DNA from: Pseudomonas sp. R37(2017)
GTDB lineage: Bacteria > Pseudomonadota > Gammaproteobacteria > Pseudomonadales > Pseudomonadaceae
DNA length: 64,000 nucleotides
NCBI RefSeq assembly: GCF_002113375.1
Contig: NZ_NEHO01000001.1
Span: forward strand, 1 to 64,000
Direction: 5' to 3'
Shown: positions 17,624-26,869 of the stretch, piece by piece
Numbering within the stretch: position 1 is the first letter of the stretch
How the letters are laid out: every line of letters begins with the position of its first letter
Position numbers and translations under genes: made by a program
The notes under the pieces: generated by a model
Seen by the model: only the letters and a program-made list of their open reading frames with translations
What the model was told of the DNA's origin: nothing
Database searches by the model: none

Positions 17624-18902
17624 TTTTCAGAACTCCATCGAGAATGTGCGCGGCGTCTTGTTGGCCATTGCGCGAACGCATGTAGGCGCTGGTGTTTTTC
17701 AGGCGCTCGGCCAGCGCCTTGTCGCCGACACAGAGCGCGAGTTTTTCTCCCAGCTCGGCGGCGTCCCAGTCGTAGCGATGCAGGCTGAACCCATGGCCGC
17801 TTTCCTGGGCACGCATGGCGTTGTCATGGCCGTCCCAGACGTAAGGCATGACAATCGCCGGTTTGCCGAAGTACAGGCATTCGGTGAAGCTGTTGTTCCC
17901 GCCGTGGTGGATCACGGCGTCGACCTGGGCGATCACCGAGGGCTGCGGGTACCAGTTGGAAACGATCACGTTGTCCGGCAGATCGGTGTAACGCGCCACG
18001 TGCTCGCCGACGTTGAACAGTGCGCGATAGGGCAACGTGCCAATGGTCGCGATGAGGCGCTGGAGCAGCTCCACGTCCCCTGCCCCCAGACTGCCGAAGC
18101 TGACGTAGAGCAGCGGCTTATCGTTGTTGGCGCGGAACTGCGGGATCTCGTAGGGTTTGTCCTGGCGCACGCAGCCCTGCAGGTAGTGGAAGCGATCGGC
18201 AGGCAGCGGGTGGCGACGCTCGAACTTCACCGGATCCGGATACAGCAGCAGGTTCATGCAGGGCGACTCTTCGAAAAAAGTGCCAAGGGGATAAGGCTCT
18301 TCACCACAAGTGGCGAGGAATGCATTGAAGTCGTCGTGAATCGGCTTGATCACTTCCTCGAAGCGGGCACGGAAGCGTGCATGGCCTTCCTTGTCGTCGA
18401 TGCTCATGCCTGAGAGGTAGGGTGGAATGTCCGAATCCTCCACCTCGTTCTCCGAGCAGGAGATGATTCGTACCCAAGGCTTGCCGTACTGCTTTATCGC
18501 CGGGAAGAGGATGATGTTGTCGACACAGATCAGGTCCGGCTTGATCCTGTCGAGAATCGCCGGCAGTTCCTTCTGCGCCCATTTACTGGTCTCGACGACG
18601 GCTGCCCAACATTCCTTGACGTAGTTGTCGATCTGGTCGATCGGGTCCTTGCGGAAATTGGGGATGTGGCCGTTGACGAAGTCGGTCCAGTAGCGCGCCA
18701 TTTCCTCCGTCGGCATCGGCTCGGACATGTTCACGTAGTGCTCCTCGAAGCCGTAAGCCGAATACACCCCGGTCATGCCCGGATCGGTCAGGAACACAGC
18801 CTTGTGCCCCAGCGCCTCACAGGCCTGGGCAATGCCCACCGAATTGAGCGCCGGGCCGTAGGCGGCCTCGGGGAAGAATGCGATGACCTTTCGTTCACTC
18901 AT
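17616..18902 (-). CDS. GT1/MGT-type UDP-glycosyltransferase, copy 1
   Basis: 428 residues of the GT-B fold. N-terminal acceptor domain starts VIAFFPEAAYGPALNSVGIAQ. The C-terminal donor domain has LLYVSFGSLGAGD near 260 and the UDP-sugar binding signature HHGGNNSFTECLYFGKPAIVMP near 345-366, followed by WDGHDNA. The family transfers a sugar from UDP-sugar to small acceptors such as antibiotics, phenols or amines. It is cytosolic, with no signal peptide. The gene lies 30 bases after potA and overlaps a cupin gene. The acceptor is unknown; the neighbouring amine importer makes an imported amine the leading guess. Confidence 0.85.
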   Translation of the reverse strand: MSERKVIAFFPEAAYGPALNSVGIAQACEALGHKAVFLTDPGMTGVYSAYGFEEHYVNMSEPMPTEEMARYWTDFVNGHIPNFRKDPIDQIDNYVKECWAAVVETSKWAQKELPAILDRIKPDLICVDNIILFPAIKQYGKPWVRIISCSENEVEDSDIPPYLSGMSIDDKEGHARFRARFEEVIKPIHDDFNAFLATCGEEPYPLGTFFEESPCMNLLLYPDPVKFERRHPLPADRFHYLQGCVRQDKPYEIPQFRANNDKPLLYVSFGSLGAGDVELLQRLIATIGTLPYRALFNVGEHVARYTDLPDNVIVSNWYPQPSVIAQVDAVIHHGGNNSFTECLYFGKPAIVMPYVWDGHDNAMRAQESGHGFSLHRYDWDAAELGEKLALCVGDKALAERLKNTSAYMRSRNGQQDAAHILDGVLKNV

Positions 18903-18932
18903 GATCTGAACTCCAACTTTTATTGTTATGAC

Positions 18933-20012
18933 TTAGCGAGACAGGACACGGGCATGCTGGCTGTTCCAGCCCAGACGTATGGGCATGCCCGTCATGAAGG
19001 AGGAAAACTCGTGCTCCGAGCTCGACACACGGACAATCAGGGGTTTTCCGGAAACCGGTGTGCTTACGTGCAGGTTGGTGTCCAGGCCGTGGTAGGCGAC
19101 CTCGACCACCTGGCCGTTGACTTCGTTGTCGCAGGTGCGGGTGGTCGGCCCCAGCACCTGGAGGCGCTCCGGACGCAGCGCCAGCGCTATCTGGCCGCTC
19201 ACCTCCTCGGGGGTCGGCTCGATGCGCAGGGTCTGGCCACCGGCTTCGATCAGGTTGCCGGGCAGGCGTGTGCCTTCGATCAGATTGCTCACCCCGATGA
19301 AATCCGCAACGAAACGATTGCGCGGGTTCTCGTAGAGTTCTGTCGGTGTGCCGCATTGGCTGACCTGGCCGTCCTTGAGCACGGCCATGCGGTCGGCCAT
19401 GACCAGCGCCTCTTCCTGGTCGTGGGTGACGACGATGAAGGTGATGCCTATCTCGTTCTGCAGGCGCTTGAGTTCCAGCTGCATCTTCTCGCGCAGCTTC
19501 TTGTCCAGCGCGCCGAGCGGTTCGTCGAGCAGCAGCACCCGTGGACGCTTGATCAGCGCGCGAGCCAGAGCTACTCGCTGACGCTGCCCACCGGACAGCT
19601 GGTCCGGACGACGCGATGCGAACTCCTGCAGCTGCGCAGTCGCCAGCATGGCGTCTACGCGCTGAGCGATCTCATCCTTCGGCAGGCGCTCCATCTCCAG
19701 GCCGTAGGCGATGTTGTCGCGCACGTTCATGGTGGGGAACAGCGCATAGGACTGAAACATCAGGTTCAGCGGCCGGCGGTTGGGCGGGATCGGCGAGATG
19801 TCCCGGCCGTCCAGGAAGATACTGCCCGAGGTTGGCGTCTCGAAACCGGCAAGCATTCTCAGGAGCGTGCTCTTGCCGCTTCCGGAGGGGCCGAGCAGCG
19901 CAAAGAACTCGTTCTCACGGATCGCAAGAGACACGTTGTTGACGGCCTGACCATGGCCATAGCTTTTGCTGACCTTATCCAGGGTCAGTAGCGGAGCGTT
20001 GTTATTGTTCAT
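18933..20012 (-). CDS. polyamine-type ABC transporter ATPase (PotA/PotG-like)
   Basis: 359 residues. Walker A GPSGSGKST (41-49), the signature LSGGQRQRVALARAL, Walker B VLLLDEPLGALD and the H-loop VVTHDQEEAL are all intact. The C-terminal third is a TOBE regulatory domain (about 280-355), as in PotA/PotG/CysA-type importers. It powers uptake through the two permeases encoded just upstream; the start overlaps the end of the second permease gene by 11 bases. Confidence 0.92.
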   Translation of the reverse strand: MNNNNAPLLTLDKVSKSYGHGQAVNNVSLAIRENEFFALLGPSGSGKSTLLRMLAGFETPTSGSIFLDGRDISPIPPNRRPLNLMFQSYALFPTMNVRDNIAYGLEMERLPKDEIAQRVDAMLATAQLQEFASRRPDQLSGGQRQRVALARALIKRPRVLLLDEPLGALDKKLREKMQLELKRLQNEIGITFIVVTHDQEEALVMADRMAVLKDGQVSQCGTPTELYENPRNRFVADFIGVSNLIEGTRLPGNLIEAGGQTLRIEPTPEEVSGQIALALRPERLQVLGPTTRTCDNEVNGQVVEVAYHGLDTNLHVSTPVSGKPLIVRVSSSEHEFSSFMTGMPIRLGWNSQHARVLSR

Positions 20013-20814
20013 TCTTGTTTTGCACCTTGTTAAGCCGCTGGGAAGCGAACAGCGCGGTGAAGCTGACCAGCAACACCAGGGTCGCCAACGCGTTGATCTC
20101 AGGGGTGATACCGAAGCGGATCATCGAGTAGATCTGCATGGGCAAAGTGATCGAGCCGCTGCCTGCCCCGGAGTTGAAGAAGGCGATGATGAATTCGTCC
20201 ACCGACAGGGTGAACGCCAGCAGCCCGCCAGCCAGTACGCCGGGAAAGATCGCCGGAAGCAGCACCCGGCGCAGGGTTGTCGGCCAGCTCGCACCGAGGT
20301 CAATGGAGGCCTCGAGGATCGAGTAGTCGAAGTGCTTGAGGCGAGTGCGCACCACCGCACAGGCGAAGGCGATGTTGAACACCACGTGACTGAGAATGAC
20401 CGAGTGCAGGCCAAGGCTCATCTTCAGCAGGTTGAAGAACGACAACAGGGCGACGGCCAGGACGATGTCCGGAATGATCATTGGCGCCATCAGCAACGTG
20501 TCCGTCAGGCCCGCACTGCGCCCCGGGTTGCCGCTGGCGTGGGCACGCAATTCGACACCCAGTGCAAGCAGGGTCCCCAGAACGCAGGAAATCACTGTGG
20601 AAACCACCGCTACGATCAGGGTGTTCAGCGCTGCGTGCTGGATGGCCGAGTTGGCCAGCAGCGCGCCGTACCACTTGAACGAGACACCACCCCACGCGGT
20701 AGGCAGACCGTTCGCGTTGAAGGACAGAGCGATCAGCACCAGGATCGGCACATAAAGGAAGGCGTACACCAGCCACAGGTGGCTGCCCAGCAGAACACCG
20801 GATGCATTACGCAT
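20002..20814 (-). CDS. polyamine-type ABC permease (PotC/PotI-like)
   Basis: 270 residues with six predicted helices. The ATPase-coupling EAA loop is ILEASIDLGASWPTTLRRVLLPAIFPG near 165-190, and FTLSVDEFIIAFF follows it as in PotC/PotI. It forms the translocation pore with the other permease. Coding overlaps on both sides (8 bases with the upstream permease gene, 11 with the ATPase gene) show a tightly coupled operon. Confidence 0.9.
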   Translation of the reverse strand: MRNASGVLLGSHLWLVYAFLYVPILVLIALSFNANGLPTAWGGVSFKWYGALLANSAIQHAALNTLIVAVVSTVISCVLGTLLALGVELRAHASGNPGRSAGLTDTLLMAPMIIPDIVLAVALLSFFNLLKMSLGLHSVILSHVVFNIAFACAVVRTRLKHFDYSILEASIDLGASWPTTLRRVLLPAIFPGVLAGGLLAFTLSVDEFIIAFFNSGAGSGSITLPMQIYSMIRFGITPEINALATLVLLVSFTALFASQRLNKVQNKNEQ

Positions 20815-21670
20815 GGCGCACCCCCTGTGCGCGACGCGCCAGCATGGCCTGGATGAACAGGAGCAGCAGCATCGTACCGATCAGGAAAAAGGCCAGCGCC
20901 GAACCGAAGGGCCAATCGCGAGCGGTAAAGAACTGCGAGTAGATCAGGTTGCCGACCATCAGTACCTGCTTGCCACCCAGCAGATCGGCCGTGACGAAGT
21001 TGCCGATGCTGAGGACGAAGACGAAGACCGCGCCGGCCGCGATGCCGGGAACGCTCATCGGCAGAATGATGCGCCGGAAGGTGGTCCAGCCGGAGGCGCC
21101 CAAGTCGCTGGAGGCTTCCCACAGTTCTCGGTTGATTCGCGAGAGCGACGAGTAGATCGCCAGGATCACGAATGGGCTGTAGTTGTAGATCAACCCCAGT
21201 ACTACGGCATTTTCGGTGTAGAGGATGTTGAGGAAGTCTCCATACAGTCCCAGGGGCTCCAGCAGACCCGCAATCACCCCCTGACGATTGAGCAGGACGA
21301 TCCAGGCATAGGTGCGAATCAGGTAGTTGCTCCAGAACGGCAGCATCACCAGAAACAGGTAGATCGCCTGACGTCGTTGTGGCGCACGCGCGATGGCATA
21401 GGCCGCGCCGTAGCCGATCAATACCGCGAAGAAGGTGGCGAGACCGGCGATCTTCGCCGAGCGCAGAACGACTTCCAGGTACAGCGGATCGAGTGCTCGC
21501 AGGTAGTTTTCCCAAGTGAATACGTATTCGATACCGCCATAGGCGCCGCGCTCGAAGAAGCTGTAGACCAGCACCAGCAAGCAAGGCAGCAGCAGAAACA
21601 GAACAAGCCATCCCAAGGCAGGCAGCAGCAGCCATGCCGAAAGACGTCTGTCAGCGTGCAAAATACTCAT
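20807..21670 (-). CDS. polyamine-type ABC permease (PotB/PotH-like)
   Basis: 287 residues, six helices, with the EAA loop EASSDLGASGWTTFRRIILP near 190-210 and the FWSNYLIRTYAWIVLL stretch typical of PotB/PotH. The ATG at 21670 is chosen because GGGGGAG stands six bases upstream. It is separated from the binding-protein gene by 87 bases that contain a short hairpin (21685-21703), often seen after highly expressed binding-protein genes. Confidence 0.9.
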   Translation of the reverse strand: MSILHADRRLSAWLLLPALGWLVLFLLLPCLLVLVYSFFERGAYGGIEYVFTWENYLRALDPLYLEVVLRSAKIAGLATFFAVLIGYGAAYAIARAPQRRQAIYLFLVMLPFWSNYLIRTYAWIVLLNRQGVIAGLLEPLGLYGDFLNILYTENAVVLGLIYNYSPFVILAIYSSLSRINRELWEASSDLGASGWTTFRRIILPMSVPGIAAGAVFVFVLSIGNFVTADLLGGKQVLMVGNLIYSQFFTARDWPFGSALAFFLIGTMLLLLFIQAMLARRAQGVRHA

Positions 21671-21757
21671 GTGTAGCTCCCCCAACCCCAAGCCAATGGG
21701 GTGGTATCTAGCGATGTCGGAGTAGCGGAGCGACCTGGGCCGCTCCAGATCGGCGCC

Positions 21758-22810
21758 TTACTGCGCGGCCATGATTTCGGTCACGGCGCGGGTGTAAGCC
21801 TTCTGCGTGGAGCCACCAACGTCTCGCAACTGCTGCTGCTTGATCAGGTCGGCCGGTGAGATGGTGAGGTTGGGATACTTGGCCAGCAGGTCCTTGGGCA
21901 GTCCCTCCATGGCCGCCTTGTTAGGCACCTTGTAGAGAATGTTCTCGGCGATCCAGGCGTGGTTTTCCTTGGCCAGCATGAAGTTGACGAACTGGTAGGC
22001 GGCATCGAGATGCTTCGAGCCTTTCATCACGACCATGGTGTCCACCCAGAGGTCGGAGCCCTCCTTGGGCACCACGAACTTGATGTTCGCGTCAGCCCGG
22101 GTGCCGTAGTTGCACCAGCCATCCCAGGCGTGAGCCATCAGCGTCTCGCCCGATACGAGCTTGGAATAGAAGGTGGTGTCGTCGAAGGAAAGGATGCGCT
22201 TCTTGCTCTGGATCAACTCGTCCCGCACCTTGGAAATATGCGCAGGATCGCTCTCGTTCACGCTCCAGCCGTTGGCGAGGAAGCCGGCGCCGAGCAACCA
22301 CCGATCCGTGGCCAGCAGGGTCAGCTTGCCCTTGGTCGCGTCACCGGGATTGAGCAGCTCGTTCCAGCTGGACGGCGCCTGGCTCAATTTATCGGCGCGG
22401 TAGCAGATGCCGGTGGTGCCCCAGGTGTAGGGGGCGGCGAAATGGTTGCCTGGGTCGAAGGCGAGGTTTTGCGCCTCTGGATAGAGGTTCTTCAAGTTGG
22501 GAACCTTGACCGGGTCCATGTCGGCGAGCAGTCCCTGCTTCTGCAGAATCTCGGCGAACTGAGAGGACACGAACACCACGTCGTAACCTTCACCGCCGGT
22601 GGCCATGAGCTTGCCCATGATCTCTTCGTTGGTGGCATGCAACGACTTGTCCACCTCGATGCCGGTGGCTTTCTGGAACTTCTCCAGCGTATCCGGGGCC
22701 ATGTAACCGTCCCAGATGGAGATCACCATATCCTTCGCCTGGACCAGGGGAGCGGCCAGGGCGGAGGTCAGGGCAAGACTTGCATACAGCAGCGCTCTGC
22801 TTCTGTTCAT
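21758..22810 (-). CDS. periplasmic substrate-binding protein, PotF/PotD-like
   Basis: 350 residues. A clear Sec signal peptide (MNRSRALLYASLALTSALA, cleavage likely after VQA at about residue 25) precedes an SBP_bac_8/PotD fold. The opening ISIWDGYMAPDTLEKFQKATG parallels PotF's first strand, but its SDYIAP is WDGYMAP here, so the ligand pocket may differ from that for putrescine. It should capture an amine in the periplasm and deliver it to the two permeases. ATG 22810 has AGAGGTG upstream. First gene of the leftward operon, divergent from the GntR regulator. Confidence 0.9.
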   Translation of the reverse strand: MNRSRALLYASLALTSALAAPLVQAKDMVISIWDGYMAPDTLEKFQKATGIEVDKSLHATNEEIMGKLMATGGEGYDVVFVSSQFAEILQKQGLLADMDPVKVPNLKNLYPEAQNLAFDPGNHFAAPYTWGTTGICYRADKLSQAPSSWNELLNPGDATKGKLTLLATDRWLLGAGFLANGWSVNESDPAHISKVRDELIQSKKRILSFDDTTFYSKLVSGETLMAHAWDGWCNYGTRADANIKFVVPKEGSDLWVDTMVVMKGSKHLDAAYQFVNFMLAKENHAWIAENILYKVPNKAAMEGLPKDLLAKYPNLTISPADLIKQQQLRDVGGSTQKAYTRAVTEIMAAQ

Positions 22811-22891
22811 GGGGGAATGCACCTCTCGATTGCTTGTTTTTGTTTCGAAGGTTGCAAAAGACCGAGCCAAGGCTGCATGTCTTTTTTTGCG

Positions 22892-22920
22892 ATAAAATAC
22901 CACAAGGAAGTTTGTGTCAA
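22892..22920 (-). promoter_or_regulatory. potF promoter with palindromic operator in the spacer
   Basis: On the minus strand there is a consensus -35 TTGACA (22915-22920), a 17-base spacer and a -10-like TTTTAT (22892-22897). The palindrome CACAA-N6-TTGTG (22901-22916) fills the spacer. An operator in this position would block RNA polymerase and fits repression by the divergent GntR-type regulator. The 12-mer GTCTTTTTTTGC (22879-22890) just downstream recurs before the second glycosyltransferase gene. Confidence 0.6.
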
Positions 22921-23003
22921 TATTTTTCGAATGTTGTTGGCGGTGCGACGCTGTGGCATAAGAGGCGTCGCGCACCGGCGCACCCCGAGCCAGAGGCCCC
23001 GCA

Positions 23004-23933
23004 TTGAGCAAGACCAAAGAGAAAAAACCCCGCACCAACCACCTGGAGCTGGCCAGGCGAGTCATCGAGCTTGCTCAGGAAAACGGCATGGGGATCGGCG
23101 ACGCCCTGTCGGAACAACAGCTCGCACGCACCTTCCAGGTCTCGCGCACACTGATCCGTGCCGCCCTCGACGTCATGGTCGAGCAAGGCCTCGCCGACCA
23201 TCAGGCCGGTCGCGGCTACGCCTTGCTGGCAGACCCGGCGAGCCAGGCCCTGGGACCGGCACTGCCGCAGGCAGAAGAACAAGAGCTGGCCACTTCGGTA
23301 TTGCGCGACCGCATGGCCGGACGACTGGGCAACAGCATCAGCATCAGCGAGATCATGCGGCGCTATGAGGTGGGTCGTTCCTCCGCCCAGAAAGTCCTGA
23401 CCCAGCTTGGCGAGGACCAGGTGGTGGAGCGTGGACCCGGCCAGTCCTGGCAGTTCCGCCCCCTCCTGGACAACCTCTCGGCACTGGAGGAAAGCCTGCG
23501 GTACCGCATGACACTGGAGCCCGAAGCGCTACTGACGCCGGGCTTCGAAGTCGACCGCGCACGCCTGTCGCTGCTGCGAGACGGCACCGAGCAGCTACTT
23601 CGGACCGCCATCGAGGACTTCGACATCGAACAGTTTCGCGAGCTGGACATCAGCCTCCATGAGCTGATCGCCACCGGTTGCAGCAACCGCTTCATCGGCG
23701 ATGCACTGCTGCACCACCACTGCCTGCGGCGCCTGCCCAACCTGCTGCCGATGGTCAGCGTGCATCGCCTGCAGGAGGCGCTGCGCGAGCACTTGCGCAT
23801 CATCGAACACATCGAACGCGGCCAGTTCGAGATTGCCGCCGACCTGCTACGCCTGCACCTGCGCCTCTCTGTCGCGCAACGACCACAGACCGCCAATCGC
23901 GGCATTCCCCTGGGTTTCAACCAGCGCCAATAG
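23004..23933 (+). CDS. GntR-type regulator with two winged helices and FCD domain
   Basis: 309 residues. A first winged helix-turn-helix spans about 13-75 (SEQQLARTFQVSRTLIRAALDVM). A second follows at about 92-152 (ISEIMRRYEVGRSSAQKVLTQL). A FadR-type all-helical FCD ligand domain occupies about 160-290 (ELDISLHELIATGCSNRF; EHLRIIEHIERGQFEIAADLL). Most FadR-group members have only one wHTH, so this is an unusual build. The start is a TTG at 23004 with AGAGG seven bases upstream; no ATG fits before the first wHTH. It sits between the two divergent arms of the amine/sugar cluster and probably represses both, with the imported amine or a product as inducer. Confidence 0.8.
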   Translation: MSKTKEKKPRTNHLELARRVIELAQENGMGIGDALSEQQLARTFQVSRTLIRAALDVMVEQGLADHQAGRGYALLADPASQALGPALPQAEEQELATSVLRDRMAGRLGNSISISEIMRRYEVGRSSAQKVLTQLGEDQVVERGPGQSWQFRPLLDNLSALEESLRYRMTLEPEALLTPGFEVDRARLSLLRDGTEQLLRTAIEDFDIEQFRELDISLHELIATGCSNRFIGDALLHHHCLRRLPNLLPMVSVHRLQEALREHLRIIEHIERGQFEIAADLLRLHLRLSVAQRPQTANRGIPLGFNQRQ

Positions 23934-24001
23934 GCCTTGCAATACCCCCAGACAGGCAGGGCAGCGGCGGGCATGGCTTGCTCGCCTGCCCTGTCACGCC
24001 G

Positions 24002-24060
24002 GTCTTTTTTTGCACACCTGTACAGATCGACCACTGAAGTAATATGTTTTTTTTGAAAAA
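24002..24060 (+). promoter_or_regulatory. candidate regulator site before the second glycosyltransferase
   Basis: The gap 23934-24126 has no gene. It repeats the 12-mer GTCTTTTTTTGC (24002-24013) found beside the potF promoter, and ACCAC..GAAGT..TGT (24030-24046) loosely resembles the potF operator region. A/T-rich tracts at 24043-24063 may hold the promoter. Evidence is resemblance only. Confidence 0.4.
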
Positions 24061-24126
24061 AATGTACACTCACCAAATACGAGCCGGCTGGAGCCCCTGC
24101 TCCCCGACCATGGAAGAAACGCGAAC

Positions 24127-25410
24127 ATGTCCAAAGAAAGAATCATCGCCCTGTTCCCCGAAGCCAGTTTCGGCGCTGCGCTGAACTGCATCGGCATTGC
24201 CCAGGCGCTGCGCGAGCAGGGCGCTCGCCCGGTATTCATCTGTCACGAATATTTCCAGGGCTTGTTCGCCGAGTACGGCTTTACCGAGTACTTGCTGCCG
24301 ATCAGCAGCCCCCGGTCGGCCAAGGAGCACCAGCGCTACTGGGAAGACTTTATCGAGCGTAGCGTCCCCTACTTCGACCAGACGCCACTGGAACAGATCG
24401 ACCTGTATGTCGTCCCGGCCTGGGAAGCGATCATCGATTCCGTCATCGAAGCCGAGAAGCCATTGCAGCAATTGCTCGCCCGTCTCAAGCCAGACGCGAT
24501 CGTGCTCGACAACGTGGTGATGTTCCCCGCCATTGCCAACGCCGGCTGCCCATGGGTCCGGGTCATTTCCTGTGCCGAAACCGAACTGCCTGACGCGGCA
24601 GTACCGCCTTACCTGTCTGGCGTCAGTGCCAGCGACAGGCAGGCCTGCGAGACGTTCCGGGAGCACTACGTCAAGGCCGTCGCCCCGGCCCATGCGCGGC
24701 TGTCTCGCTACCTCGAAGGTCACGGGCTCGAACCCTGCGCTCCCGGTCAGTTTCTCGAAGAGTCGCCCTGGCTCAACCTGCTGCTGTCGCCGTCACCGGT
24801 GCGCTATGCACGACAGGAACCGCTCGACCCGCAGCGCTTCGTCTACCTCGACGGTTGCGTGCGTCGCGAAGCGCCCTACGTGGTACCGGGTTTCCCCCGA
24901 CACAACGACGCGCCACTGGTCTATATCAGTTTCGGCAGTCTCGGTGCCGCGGACGTCGCCATGATGAAGCGACTGGTCGACATGGCTGCTGGTCTGCCCT
25001 ACCGATTCCTGATCAATGTCGGCGCGTATCGCGACCAATACGAGTCCGTACCGGACAACGTCTATCTGGACAGTTGGTTCCCGCAACCGGCGGTACTTCG
25101 CGAATGTCAGTTGTTCATTCATCACGGCGGCAACAACAGCTTCTGCGAAGCCCTCTACTTCAGCTTGCCGTCGATCGTCATCCCCTATTGCTGGGATGGC
25201 CACGACAACGCCCGCCGCGCCGAAGAAACCGGTGTCGGCCGCTACCTGCCTCGCTTCGCCGACCCCATTGCCGCCCTGCCAGGCGCCATTGAACAGTTGC
25301 TGGGCGACAAGGCCATGCACCAGCGCCTGCAGCAGGCCAGTTCCACCATGCAGTCTTCACGCGGTACCGAGGTGGCTGCACGCGCCATCCTCCGGCTACC
25401 GATTCCATAG
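24127..25410 (+). CDS. GT1/MGT-type UDP-glycosyltransferase, copy 2
   Basis: 427 residues, paralogous to copy 1 over its whole length (start IIALFPEASFGAALNCIGIAQ; donor site LVYISFGSLGAAD and HHGGNNSFCEALYFSLPSIVIP, then WDGHDNA). The two copies share motifs but differ in the acceptor domain (for example ISSPRSAKEHQRYWEDF against MSEPMPTEEMARYWTDF), so they may use different acceptors or act in sequence. It heads the rightward arm, with the amine oxidase gene 30 bases downstream. It is cytosolic. Confidence 0.85.
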   Translation: MSKERIIALFPEASFGAALNCIGIAQALREQGARPVFICHEYFQGLFAEYGFTEYLLPISSPRSAKEHQRYWEDFIERSVPYFDQTPLEQIDLYVVPAWEAIIDSVIEAEKPLQQLLARLKPDAIVLDNVVMFPAIANAGCPWVRVISCAETELPDAAVPPYLSGVSASDRQACETFREHYVKAVAPAHARLSRYLEGHGLEPCAPGQFLEESPWLNLLLSPSPVRYARQEPLDPQRFVYLDGCVRREAPYVVPGFPRHNDAPLVYISFGSLGAADVAMMKRLVDMAAGLPYRFLINVGAYRDQYESVPDNVYLDSWFPQPAVLRECQLFIHHGGNNSFCEALYFSLPSIVIPYCWDGHDNARRAEETGVGRYLPRFADPIAALPGAIEQLLGDKAMHQRLQQASSTMQSSRGTEVAARAILRLPIP

Positions 25411-25440
25411 CCGCGCCAACAAAAACAAGAAGCCACTGGT

Positions 25441-26835
25441 ATGACCCAAAACGCACTCGACAGCCTCAAACACGCCATTCCCCTGCCCTATTGGCTGGAT
25501 GCCGAAGGCCCTCCTCCAGACTTCACCCGACAGGTTGGCGAAGTGCGTTGCGATCTCGCCATTGTCGGTGGTGGGTTCACCGGCTTATGGACAGCCTTGC
25601 TGGCACGCCAGCGCCACCCGGACAAACGCATTGTGCTGATCGAAGCCCGGGAGTGCGGTGGCGCGGCCAGTGGCCGCAATGGCGGCTTCTGCGCGCCGAG
25701 CATTTCCCACGGCGTGTCCAATGCCCTCAAGCGCTGGCCGACGGAAGCCGAGGCGCTCATCCGCCTGGGGCGGCAGAACCTCGACGATATGCGACGGGAT
25801 ATCGAGCATTTGGGTCTGGACGCAGAGTTTGAACGGGAAGGCAAGCTCACAGTCGCGACGACCCCCTGGCAGATTGAAGGCCTCCAGGCCCAGCGGCGCA
25901 AGTACGAGCGCTTCGGCATCGATTGCCAGTACCTTGAGGGCGATGCGCTCAAGGCATACCTCGACTCGCCCGGGTATACCGCAGGCCTGTTCGAGTCCAA
26001 CTACGCGCTGCTCAACCCGGCGAAGATGGCGCGAGAACTGCGCCGGACATGCCTGGAGCAAGGCGTCGAGCTGTACGAGCATTCGCCGGTTTCGAATCTT
26101 GTCCGGCACACGGACGGTCTCACGCTCGAAACCGCCTACGGTGTCATCCACACGGACAGGCTGGCCTTGGCGACCAATATTTTCACATCGCTGCTACCTG
26201 GCCTTAAGTCCAAGGTCATTCCGATCTACGACTACGCCCTGACCACGCAGCCACTGAGTTCAGAGCAGCTCAAGAGCATCGGTTGGGAAGGACGCTACGG
26301 CATCGCCGATTCGGGCAACCAGTTCCATTACTGGCGCAAGACCAGGGACAACCGCATTCTCTGGGGCGGATACGACGCGATCTATCCTTTCGCGGGAAAA
26401 CTGGACGAAGGCCTGACCCATCGCCCGGAAACCTTCGTCCGGCTGGCCGAACAGTTCCTTCAAGCCTTCCCGCAGCTGGGGGACATTGCGTTCAGCCACG
26501 CCTGGGGCGGCATTATCGACTCTTCCGCCCGCACCACGCTGTTCACCGGCAGCGACGCGGACGGACGCATCGCCTACGCGCTGGGTTTCACGGGTCAGGG
26601 GGTATCGGCCAGCCGCTTCGCCGCCGCCACCATGCTCGATCTGCTGGCCGACCAGAAGACAGAGCGCACCGCCTTGAAAATGCTCAGCCGCGCGCCTGTA
26701 CGTTTTCCTCCCGAGCCCTTCCGGTACCTCGCCGTGAACCTCGCCCAACGCGGTCTGGAGCGAGAGGACAGGACCGGCAAGCGCAATTTGCTTCTGCGAA
26801 CCATGGACGCCTTCGGCGTAGGTTTCGACTCCTGA
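25441..26835 (+). CDS. FAD-dependent amine oxidase, PuuB/OrdL type (DAO fold)
   Basis: 464 residues. The dinucleotide-binding motif AIVGGGFTGLWTALLARQ is near 40-57 and the DAO-family ARECGGAASGRNGGFCAPS block follows, as in PuuB (gamma-glutamylputrescine oxidase). The C-terminal AYALGFTGQGVSASRFAAATM contacts FAD. Such enzymes oxidise a secondary or blocked primary amine to an imine that hydrolyses to an aldehyde and amine. Here no PuuA-type ligase is present and the gene directly follows a glycosyltransferase, suggesting that the substrate is a glycosylated amine. The two aldehyde dehydrogenases of the other arm would take the aldehyde. Confidence 0.85.
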   Translation: MTQNALDSLKHAIPLPYWLDAEGPPPDFTRQVGEVRCDLAIVGGGFTGLWTALLARQRHPDKRIVLIEARECGGAASGRNGGFCAPSISHGVSNALKRWPTEAEALIRLGRQNLDDMRRDIEHLGLDAEFEREGKLTVATTPWQIEGLQAQRRKYERFGIDCQYLEGDALKAYLDSPGYTAGLFESNYALLNPAKMARELRRTCLEQGVELYEHSPVSNLVRHTDGLTLETAYGVIHTDRLALATNIFTSLLPGLKSKVIPIYDYALTTQPLSSEQLKSIGWEGRYGIADSGNQFHYWRKTRDNRILWGGYDAIYPFAGKLDEGLTHRPETFVRLAEQFLQAFPQLGDIAFSHAWGGIIDSSARTTLFTGSDADGRIAYALGFTGQGVSASRFAAATMLDLLADQKTERTALKMLSRAPVRFPPEPFRYLAVNLAQRGLEREDRTGKRNLLLRTMDAFGVGFDS

Positions 26836-26869
26836 TCAATTTGGCCATCCAACAAAAAAGAGAAAACCC

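Noticed and set aside
21685..21703. ACCCCAAGCCAATGGGGT between the binding-protein and permease genes, similar to the C5...G5 boxes
   Set aside because: It is a short hairpin just downstream of a binding-protein gene, where stabilising stem-loops are usual, and it has only four Cs and Gs with no nearby promoter. Kept as a chance resemblance.
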